64,000 nt of DNA from JBDGYW01 sp964518955 (GTDB lineage Bacteria > Gemmatimonadota > Gemmatimonadetes > Gemmatimonadales > GWC2-71-9): contig CAZFHS010000027.1 in assembly GCA_964518955.1 (NCBI GenBank), positions 20,377 through 84,376 of the forward strand. The letters are read 5' to 3'. A model generated the notes under the pieces. It worked only from the letters and a program-made list of their open reading frames with translations. It searched no databases and was not told the DNA's origin. Below are positions 9,292-16,705 of this stretch, in pieces. Position 1 is the first letter of the stretch, and each line of letters starts with the position of its first letter. The translations under genes and the position numbers were made by a program.

Positions 9292-11589
9292 TCACTTTCT
9301 AAACGTCAACGCATTAAACAGCAGCGGCCACGTCGCAATGGTCTGTCCGCGGTAGTTTGGTGGGAAACCAAAGAGGACCACGGATCCGTCCCCAACACCT
9401 GCTTCAACAAGTGCGGCTTTGCCGGCTATGTGCTCGTGACCGAGAACCCACCCCGACAGCAGCGGATTGCCGGATCCGAAACGCGCCAAAATGTCGATCG
9501 TTGGGTCGGCCACGTCGAACGCGCGGCTACTCCTCCAATACCAGGCGATATTTTCAGCAGGTACGCCGGCGGTGATGTCGTTGTCCGACGCCAGGTCGAT
9601 GCGCAAGATCGACCCTGGAATGTAGAACTCGGAGCTGGTCAAACCCTCGACCGCGCTGCTCACACCAAGATCGAACAAATCAACTGCAAACTCTGTTGCC
9701 GCACCGATGGCCACAATCCGGCCCCCGTCCGCGACGAACCGCCGTACGGCCCCTTGTCCGTCGACTCCAAGCCCGCCGGTATAGGACGGCGGAAGCACGC
9801 CTGCCGCCCACCCTGTTCGAATCTGCTCGGCTCCCTGGTCCTCGAACAACAGCACGTCGTAATTAGAAAGTGCACCGCCCTGAATGTCGGCATCATGCAA
9901 CGTGTCGAAGGGGATCGCATGCTGGTCGAGCACCCATCTGGTCCAACCTTCAGGCATAGGATCGCGCCACGACTTGTACACGGCTATCCTCGGAGCACGC
10001 CTGCCAACCAGAGCAGCCGGCGCTTCGTACGTGACGCCGTGAGCGGGAATGGGATCAGACAGTTGGACCGTCGGCACCGCATCCACCGATGTAGCGTCAA
10101 TTTCCATGAGCAGAGGCAGAGTATGCGCGGTAACATCGTATGGCGCCTTGGGCGGGCCGCCCGGGTAGAGGCGTAGATCCGGGTACTCCTGCCGAGACAA
10201 CAACGTGTTCGCAAACGAAGCGTACGGTTGGTTCATGGGAATCACGTAGGTCCCCGCTCCGTACGATTTGCCTTCAGCGGAAAAGGCAGACTGGGCGGTG
10301 TGGACCTCGACATCGCCGATTGTGAGGATTCTGAGCACCGCGTCCAGACCGGTAAGGTTGCCCTGCTCAGCCGGTATGATCCACGCGGCAGGCCATTCAG
10401 GCCACTTCTCTACGGCATTCTTGTTGATCTGATAGAAGTTCTCCAGCCAGTACCTTCGGTTCACCGCCGCGTTCGTGAGCAGTGCCATCACTCCAGCATC
10501 CATGTAGTCGACGATGTCCATCAGGCGCCATTCACCACCAGGCCAAACCACCGGGAAGTTCCATGCGCTCACCTTTGGATCCAGACCGCGTCGTTCACCC
10601 ATGTCTTCCAAGGCAATGGAGACTGGTGAGGCAATGCCGATCGACGCGGTCTCACTCAAGATTCGGACACCGCCATGGTAATGCTGGTACGCTCGTGCAG
10701 GCGTAAACGCGTCATAAATCGCGTTCGTAACAACGCCTTTCATGCCCTTTGACAACGCCTCAGCAGCCATGTAAGCACCAAGTTGATTCACGCCCGATGT
10801 CAAAAGCGGGTCGATGTTCTGCTCCCAAGGATCGATGAATGGAGGGAAGAAGATGCGGGCACCGGTGCCACCCATTTGATGTATGTCATGGATTATCTGC
10901 GGATGCCATACGTTGTGAGCTTCGGTGATTGTCAGCTCGGTTTCGATTTGAGTGAAAGCGTACCAGTCGCGATTGTTATCGTGTCCGACGTATGGATGAT
11001 AGAGTGTCGGCAGTGGTGCAGCTTCGTACTCCGTTCCGACCCACCTCCGGTACCAGTGCGTGATCATGTCCAGGCCGTCAGGATTGAGGCTCGGAATATC
11101 CAGCAGGATCACGTTGTCGAGGATCTCGAGGACCTTTTCGTCGTTGGACGTTGCCATGCGGTGAATCATCCGGGCCGCCATCTGCGGGCCGCCCACTTCA
11201 GTAGCGTGGATCCCCTCGGTGACGAGGGCCACCGTTTTGCCCTTATCCAGCAGACGTTCCAACTCAGCGGGGCCCGAAATCCGCCTAGGATCGGCGAGTT
11301 TGAGCTGGATCTCGTGGAGTTCATCGAGTCGAGCGTGATTTTCCGGGCTCGTCACCGTCACCATCAGATATGGCGCACCCCAGGTGGTTTCGCCAAGCGT
11401 GTCGAGGATGACTCTATCGCTTCTCTCGGCCAGAAGCTCGTACCAGCCGGTGAGCTGCTCCCAATCGGCGAGCCTGCGATCGTCCCCGAGATTGAAGCCA
11501 AAGAAGTCAACAGGCTCGGGAATTCCTTGAGCCGACAGGGGCAGTGCAACAAACAAGACGGCAATCAGAATAGTCGATACTCTGGTCAT
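9292..11589 (-). CDS. Secreted M14-family zinc carboxypeptidase
   Basis: A 765-residue protein with a signal peptide (MTRVSTILIAVLFVALPLSAQ). The M14 region covers about residues 40-350: EGIHATEVGG gives the His and Glu zinc ligands, SLNPDGLDM and NNRDWYAFTQIETE are conserved family strings, and HDIHQMGGTGARIFFPPF holds the third His. A C-terminal domain of some 400 residues includes a glutamine-amidotransferase-like fold segment (VLLFEDQGAE, RFVADGGRIVAIGAATEF). The ATG at 11589 has GAGG five bases upstream; a GTG two codons earlier is less likely. It is the first gene of the peptidase/receptor operon and should trim peptides from the C-terminus in the periplasm or outside. Confidence 0.85.
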   Translation of the reverse strand: MTRVSTILIAVLFVALPLSAQGIPEPVDFFGFNLGDDRRLADWEQLTGWYELLAERSDRVILDTLGETTWGAPYLMVTVTSPENHARLDELHEIQLKLADPRRISGPAELERLLDKGKTVALVTEGIHATEVGGPQMAARMIHRMATSNDEKVLEILDNVILLDIPSLNPDGLDMITHWYRRWVGTEYEAAPLPTLYHPYVGHDNNRDWYAFTQIETELTITEAHNVWHPQIIHDIHQMGGTGARIFFPPFIDPWEQNIDPLLTSGVNQLGAYMAAEALSKGMKGVVTNAIYDAFTPARAYQHYHGGVRILSETASIGIASPVSIALEDMGERRGLDPKVSAWNFPVVWPGGEWRLMDIVDYMDAGVMALLTNAAVNRRYWLENFYQINKNAVEKWPEWPAAWIIPAEQGNLTGLDAVLRILTIGDVEVHTAQSAFSAEGKSYGAGTYVIPMNQPYASFANTLLSRQEYPDLRLYPGGPPKAPYDVTAHTLPLLMEIDATSVDAVPTVQLSDPIPAHGVTYEAPAALVGRRAPRIAVYKSWRDPMPEGWTRWVLDQHAIPFDTLHDADIQGGALSNYDVLLFEDQGAEQIRTGWAAGVLPPSYTGGLGVDGQGAVRRFVADGGRIVAIGAATEFAVDLFDLGVSSAVEGLTSSEFYIPGSILRIDLASDNDITAGVPAENIAWYWRSSRAFDVADPTIDILARFGSGNPLLSGWVLGHEHIAGKAALVEAGVGDGSVVLFGFPPNYRGQTIATWPLLFNALTFRK

Positions 11590-11898
11590 GTACACCTCGC
11601 TTGACTTGTCGAAACGCCCGTTTGGGGCACGAATGCGGTATTTGCGTTGCAGTGAAGGATGTACTCGCCTTCCTGCGGGGGCAATTGGCAGGTTTCGGGG
11701 TTGCCGTTGGTTTCGGTTTGTGCTAAATCGTAGGCGTCAGTTGATGGATCACCAAGTCGCCCAACCCAGATGGGACCCCGCGGTGGATGTTGAGCGTATA
11801 ATGGGTAAGAGCCGGTGGATGCGACGACGGGACCACGGAAGCCCCGCCTACACTCATCCCAATAGCAACTTTGAGACACGTTTGATTGGAGTTGTCTC
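11590..11898. other. Divergent intergenic region between M14 peptidase and PAS protein
   Basis: This 309-base gap has no convincing gene. It holds a consensus -10 hexamer TATAAT (11797-11802) pointing toward the PAS gene, although no good -35 lies 17 bases upstream, two copies of GGTTTCGG about 20 bases apart near 11,700, and a small hairpin just before the PAS start codon. I see no riboswitch-like structure. Confidence 0.5.
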
Positions 11899-11899
11899 A
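11872..11899 (+). promoter_or_regulatory. Hairpin presenting the ribosome site of the PAS gene
   Basis: TGAGACA (11872-11878) pairs with TGTCTCA (11893-11899) around a 14-base loop that contains the GGAG ribosome site (11888-11891). The A of the start codon is in the stem. If it forms in the mRNA it could affect initiation; no experimental support. Confidence 0.35.
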
Positions 11900-13107
11900 T
11901 GAAAGATCAAGCTAAAACCAAGGCTCAGCTGATCGAGGAACTGGAAAGCTCGCGCAAACGGATCGAGGAACTCGAATCCGGCGCTGCGGCACCTGAAGAC
12001 TGGCTGCATCGCTTCATCGAGTTGTCTCCGTTGGGCGCGTTCATTTACAGGTTGGAATCTGACGGACGCCTCGTATTCACCGCCGCAAACCCCGCCGCCG
12101 ACGAACTGCTTGGCTTGGATGCCTCCGTGTTCATCGGAAAGACGATTCAGGAGGCGTTTCCTCCCCTCGCGGAAACCGAAATCCCCGAGAGGTATACGAA
12201 AGCGGCGCGCGACGGAGAGCATTGGCACTCAGAGCAATTGGATTACGAGGACGACAAGATCTCTGGCGCCTTCGAGGTTCATGCGTACCAGATCTCCCCG
12301 GGCCATATGGTGGTCTTCTTTGCGAATATCACTGCTCGCAAACAGGCAGAAGAAAAGCTCCTCGAGAGCGAGCGTATTTTGCGCCAAAGCCAGGAAGTTG
12401 CCCAACTCGGTTCATATGACTTTGATATCGAGGCGGACCGTTGGACCAGTTCGCCGATTCTAGACAAGGTCTTCGGCATTGACGACTCCGTTACTCGCAA
12501 CCTCGATCTGTGGGCGGAGATCGTACATCCGGAGTACCGTCTGGAAATGCTCAACTACTTCAAGACGAGGGTGCTCGGCAGAGGGAGGCCCTTCGACAAG
12601 GAATACACGATAGTCCGTCTCGACGGCGGCGAGAAGCGATGGGTGCACGGGCTGGGCACCTTGAACTTCGATGACAACGGCAAGCCTATTCGCATGACCG
12701 GTACGATTCAGGATGTCACCGACCGGAAGCGTGTAGAGGAGCGGCTCCGCCAAGAGATGGCATACATGGAGTCGACGATCCAGAGCATGCCGGGCCTCTT
12801 CTACGTCTTCGAACAGAAGAGTGGGCTCTTCGCCCGGAGAAACGCCAACTGGAGTCTAGTAACCGGCTATTCTGAGGAAGAGCTGGACGAGATGAAGGCG
12901 TTAGATTTCTTCGCCGAGGGAGAGGATCGCGATAGGTGCAAGCGATCTCAGAAGAAGGTGTTCAACAAAGGGCACAGCACCATGGAGAACAACCTTCTAA
13001 CCAAGGACGGAACCAAGATTCCCCATTCCTGGAATGGCCGCCGAGTGAAGCTAGGCGACAAGAGTTACGTCATCGGCACGGCGATAGAGAGGTCAAAGCC
13101 TAAGTAG
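11899..13107 (+). CDS. Three-PAS-domain protein without an output domain
   Basis: The 402-residue soluble protein begins with a short coiled coil (about residues 5-30) and then has three PAS/PAC units at roughly 38-150, 165-275 and 285-398. PAC signatures are visible as VVFFANITARKQAEEKL, TGTIQDVTDRKRVEERL and VIGTAIERSK. The protein ends right after the third PAS, with no histidine kinase, GGDEF, cyclase or HTH part in this frame, and no frameshifted remnant follows because the convergent hydrolase gene begins at once. PAS folds bind small ligands, haem or flavin, or act in partner binding, so this is likely a sensor or adaptor acting through a partner encoded elsewhere. It overlaps the convergent gene end by 8 bp. 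Confidence 0.85.
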   Translation: MKDQAKTKAQLIEELESSRKRIEELESGAAAPEDWLHRFIELSPLGAFIYRLESDGRLVFTAANPAADELLGLDASVFIGKTIQEAFPPLAETEIPERYTKAARDGEHWHSEQLDYEDDKISGAFEVHAYQISPGHMVVFFANITARKQAEEKLLESERILRQSQEVAQLGSYDFDIEADRWTSSPILDKVFGIDDSVTRNLDLWAEIVHPEYRLEMLNYFKTRVLGRGRPFDKEYTIVRLDGGEKRWVHGLGTLNFDDNGKPIRMTGTIQDVTDRKRVEERLRQEMAYMESTIQSMPGLFYVFEQKSGLFARRNANWSLVTGYSEEELDEMKALDFFAEGEDRDRCKRSQKKVFNKGHSTMENNLLTKDGTKIPHSWNGRRVKLGDKSYVIGTAIERSKPK

Positions 13108-14491
13108 ACGGCGTCAGCACGTACACCCCGCTGACTCGATCGACTAGGAGTTTTGCCACAGCACCCGCTTCCACGATGAATGTGTAGCGGGTGTTGTCTC
13201 TCACGAAGGTCATTCCATCGTCGAAACGCAATTCTGAGGGCTCACCCTGGCCAACTGCGGCGGTGAGGCTGCTCGAGTCTGTGTCTATCGTGACAACCAG
13301 CTCTCGCCCGCGACCAGGCCCGCTGTAAGTTCCCTTCAGCATACTCAAGTCGCCTGTATACACTCGCTCTGCCGGTTCCGCCGGCTCACCCAGTATCAGA
13401 GCGGCTATCTCGCTAGCGATGGCACCGGGCCCCGGAGGCCCTGTTGTGTTCACGAGGACGATCACGGAGAGGTCTTCATCGGGATAGTAGGTGACTTGGG
13501 ACAGGAATCCGGGTATGCCGCCTCCGTGCCCAATCACATCGCGACCGCCAATCTCCAATACACTGAGGCCCTTCGCATACCGGAGAGGAGTTTCATCGTT
13601 CAAAGTGCCAGGGGTAATCAGCTCTCGATAACCTTCGGGCAACAATAACCCACCGCCTTGACCATCGCCGTGAAGAGCCTGGTTCCAGGCGACGAGATCC
13701 CATGCGGTCGAGCACAGCGACCCAGCTGCGTACGGCCACGTGTGGTCGATGTACCCTTTCCTGACCAATCCCTCACGCCCCGCATCGTACCCGTGCGCTC
13801 GCCGTTCTATGATCGCGTTGCTGCTGCAATAGCGCGAGTCGGGCATGTCCGCGGCAGCAAAAAGGTGCTCGCCAACGTAATCCTCGTATGCCTCGCCGGT
13901 GACTGATTCGATTATCAGACCGAGTAGGAAGTAAGCCGAGTTGTTGTAGATCAAAGCATCGCCGGGTGGGAAGTCGAGCGGTGCTGCGCTGAACATGGCA
14001 ACGAGAGAGTCTCGCGGCAGCGATCTCGTGGCGATTGCGTCGAAGCCCTCCATCTCGGTGTACCCTTTGATGCCGGATGTGTGGTCCATCAGTCTGCGGA
14101 CCGTGATGCCGTGAGCATCGGCCGGGTACTCGGGAAGGTACTCCGTGAAGACAGCATCGAGATCGACTAGTCCTTGAGCCACCAGCTGCAGAATTGCCAC
14201 GGCCGTGAACTGCTTGGTCACCGACCCGATCTCATAGATAGCCCGTTCCGGCGTGGGTACGTGATACTCCAGATCGGCATAGCCGTACGCTTCGAGCAGA
14301 ATCGTGTCGCCGCCCTGAACAACCCCCACCGAAGCTCCCGCTATCTGTCCCGCATCAATTGGTTCGTTTACGATAGAGTCGATGGCACGGACGATGGCGG
14401 CGCGATCGGACACCTGCGCCGAGAGCGTCGCGGCCTGTGCGAGCGCCAACAGGGCCGCTGACGCGGCCATCAAGACGTAGCGGAAATTCAT
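13100..14491 (-). CDS. Secreted serine beta-lactamase-like hydrolase (S12/class C family)
   Basis: A 463-residue protein with a signal peptide (cleavage near AATLSAQ). The penicillin-binding fold motifs are intact: SVTK (nucleophile Ser and Lys), YNNS (Tyr-x-Asn) and GHGGG as the third motif. A C-terminal lipocalin-like stretch of about 100 residues follows the catalytic domain, as in many S12 esterase/peptidase homologues. It is likely exported and may act as an esterase, D-aminopeptidase or peptidase; a true beta-lactam role cannot be told. The ATG has AAGGAA six bases upstream. It faces the DUF1846 gene across a 202-base divergent gap. Confidence 0.85.
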   Translation of the reverse strand: MNFRYVLMAASAALLALAQAATLSAQVSDRAAIVRAIDSIVNEPIDAGQIAGASVGVVQGGDTILLEAYGYADLEYHVPTPERAIYEIGSVTKQFTAVAILQLVAQGLVDLDAVFTEYLPEYPADAHGITVRRLMDHTSGIKGYTEMEGFDAIATRSLPRDSLVAMFSAAPLDFPPGDALIYNNSAYFLLGLIIESVTGEAYEDYVGEHLFAAADMPDSRYCSSNAIIERRAHGYDAGREGLVRKGYIDHTWPYAAGSLCSTAWDLVAWNQALHGDGQGGGLLLPEGYRELITPGTLNDETPLRYAKGLSVLEIGGRDVIGHGGGIPGFLSQVTYYPDEDLSVIVLVNTTGPPGPGAIASEIAALILGEPAEPAERVYTGDLSMLKGTYSGPGRGRELVVTIDTDSSSLTAAVGQGEPSELRFDDGMTFVRDNTRYTFIVEAGAVAKLLVDRVSGVYVLTPST

Positions 14492-14693
14492 GTCGATTCC
14501 TTTTTTTGTTTGATCCGGGGGCGTCCCTAAGAGAAAGTCCCCATCCGCAATACGGCAACTCGTGTGCGGAGTTGCAGGCGAGCCGTTGGTGAACGGGCAA
14601 ACGCGTCAAGCAGTAGACTAAACGATGCCCGCGGAGTAGGATGGTTTGGCGGCGGTCCCAAGCTGCAATCCAACTCAGGAGCTAAACCCCACC

Positions 14694-16205
14694 ATGAAGA
14701 TCGGTTTCGATAACGAGAAGTACCTTGCGGAACAGACAGCGGCAATCAACGAACGTGTCGAGCAATTCAGCGACAAACTGTACTTAGAGTTCGGGGGAAA
14801 GCTCCTGTTCGACTATCACGCCTCGCGTGTACTTCCCGGATTCGACCCGAACGTGAAGATGCGGTTGCTGCAAAAGCTCAGCGACAAGGCCGAAGTCATC
14901 CTGTGTATCTACGCCGGCGACATCGAGAAGAAGAAGATGCGCGCCGACTTTGGGATTACGTACGACGCAGACGCATTGAAGTTGATCGACGATCTGGGTG
15001 ACCGCGGAGTGAATGTGAGGGCCGTGGTGATCACCCGCTACGAGGAACAGCCAGCCGCCACCGCATTCAAAAACCGGCTCGAAAACCGCGGGATCCGCGT
15101 CTACACGCACAGATTCACGCGAGGATATCCGACCGATGTGGACACGATAGTAAGCGAGGCCGGTTACGGCGCCAACGAACACATCGAGACAGACAAGCCG
15201 ATCGTCGTAGTGACCGGCCCTGGGCCCGGCAGCGGCAAGCTCGCGACATGTTTGTCTCAGTTGTACCACGATCACCGGAGAGGTCTCAATTCCGGCTATG
15301 CAAAATTCGAGACCTTCCCGATCTGGACCCTCCCTTTGAAGCACCCGGTCAACACAGCATATGAGGCTGCGACAGCCGAGATGCATGACGTGAATCAGAT
15401 CGACCATTTCCATCTCGAGGCGTACAACGAACAGACGGTCAACTACAACCGCGACATCGACGCTTTTCCACTACTGCGCCGCATCATTGAGAGGATCACC
15501 GGGGCGGAATCATTCTACAAATCGCCGACAGATATGGGCGTCAACCGAGCGGGATTCGGAATCATCGATGACAGGGTGGTGAGGGAAGCGGGCAGGCAAG
15601 AGATCGTGCGCAGGTATTTCCGCTACGCTTGCGAACGAGCGATGGGGCTGGTCAACGACGACGCGGTCCAGCGCATCCAGATGCTCATGAACGGCCTCGA
15701 TTTGCGACCTGAAAGCCGCATAGTCGTCGGTCCGGCGCGCGAAGCAGCCGTGCGCGCTCAAACGACAGGCAAGGGCAACAACGGCATATTCTGCGGCGCT
15801 GCGATCGAGCTGCACGATGGCTCAGTGATCACAGGCTGCAACTCACCCCTCATGCACGCCGCCGCCAGCCTCGTGCTCAACGCAACCAAACATCTGGCGG
15901 GAATCGACGATGACGAGCACCTATTGCCGCCGTCGGTGATCGACTCGCTGGGCCACATGAAAACCGACGTGCTAGGCGGTAAGCGAGTCAGCCTGGATGT
16001 GGATGAGGTGCTGATCGCACTCGCCGTGAGTACCTCAAATAACCCGGCAGCTCAGGCCGCACTGAGCAAACTGGAAGAGCTGCGCAGGTGCGAAGTCCAC
16101 ATGACGCACATGCCAACTCCAGGTGACGAGGCGGGTCTCAGGAAGCTAGGAGTGAACCTCACTAGCGACCCAGACTTCGCAACCAAGAGCCTGTTCGTAA
16201 GCTGA
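14694..16205 (+). CDS. DUF1846 (UPF0371) family protein
   Basis: The 503-residue cytoplasmic protein matches the DUF1846 family along its length: MKIGFDNEKYLAEQT at the start, LYLEFGGKLLFDYHASRVLPG, a nucleotide-binding-like loop VVTGPGPGSGKLATC near residue 180, and SFYKSPTDMGVNRAGFGI. The length equals the usual family length. The Gly-rich loop resembles a P-loop and suggests nucleotide or phosphate binding, but no reaction has been firmly assigned to my knowledge. The start ATG at 14694 has AGGAG 12 bases upstream. It is followed after two bases by a small gene likely translated with it. Confidence 0.85.
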   Translation: MKIGFDNEKYLAEQTAAINERVEQFSDKLYLEFGGKLLFDYHASRVLPGFDPNVKMRLLQKLSDKAEVILCIYAGDIEKKKMRADFGITYDADALKLIDDLGDRGVNVRAVVITRYEEQPAATAFKNRLENRGIRVYTHRFTRGYPTDVDTIVSEAGYGANEHIETDKPIVVVTGPGPGSGKLATCLSQLYHDHRRGLNSGYAKFETFPIWTLPLKHPVNTAYEAATAEMHDVNQIDHFHLEAYNEQTVNYNRDIDAFPLLRRIIERITGAESFYKSPTDMGVNRAGFGIIDDRVVREAGRQEIVRRYFRYACERAMGLVNDDAVQRIQMLMNGLDLRPESRIVVGPAREAAVRAQTTGKGNNGIFCGAAIELHDGSVITGCNSPLMHAAASLVLNATKHLAGIDDDEHLLPPSVIDSLGHMKTDVLGGKRVSLDVDEVLIALAVSTSNNPAAQAALSKLEELRRCEVHMTHMPTPGDEAGLRKLGVNLTSDPDFATKSLFVS

Positions 16206-16207
16206 CG

Positions 16208-16705
16208 ATGGAGCTGCCAGCAGAACTGGAATTCGATCGGCTCGGCGCCGAGGAGAAGCTCCAAAAGGCGGTACCCGGATACATGAAACGGATCCGCGGT
16301 CTATACGAAGCGGTCTACGATCGTTTTGGAGAAGCCGGTCTCGACTTGATTCGCGACGTGAGCAGCAACTACGGAGCCGAGATCGGGGCCAATATCAACA
16401 GAAGAGGTGGTCTAAAGGGTGTGGCCGCCGTCGGCCGGTACCTTCTCAAGGTGTTTGATATCGTCGGTGGAGATTGGGAGGTGACCGAGTTTTCAGAGGA
16501 CCGTCTCATCATCGCCGTGCGGCAATGCCCATTCCCAATCGAGAACCCCGAGGTTTGCCGTGCACACACGAGCATGGAGCAGACGCTAGTAGCGACCTTG
16601 GACGAGAATCTCCAATATCGCATCGGGTGTTCGATACCCGATGGCGACTCATACTGCGAGCACATCCTCGAAAGGCGGCCGGCCGAAACTACTCCGCCCG
16701 CATAG
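16208..16705 (+). CDS. Small cytoplasmic protein of the ATC-hydrolase-like fold
   Basis: A 165-residue protein without signal peptide or membrane segment. It has the pattern of the L-2-amino-thiazoline-4-carboxylate hydrolase-like family: helical N-terminus, RLIIAVRQCPFPIENPEVCR, HTSMEQTLVATLDE and CSIPDGDSYCEHILER, with conserved Cys and His residues near the C-terminus. Members are often accessory proteins beside other enzymes and do not necessarily hydrolyse ATC. The gene starts two bases after the DUF1846 stop and shares its operon, so a joint role is likely. Its 3' end overlaps the convergent permease gene by 17 bp. The family call is moderate. Confidence 0.6.
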   Translation: MELPAELEFDRLGAEEKLQKAVPGYMKRIRGLYEAVYDRFGEAGLDLIRDVSSNYGAEIGANINRRGGLKGVAAVGRYLLKVFDIVGGDWEVTEFSEDRLIIAVRQCPFPIENPEVCRAHTSMEQTLVATLDENLQYRIGCSIPDGDSYCEHILERRPAETTPPA

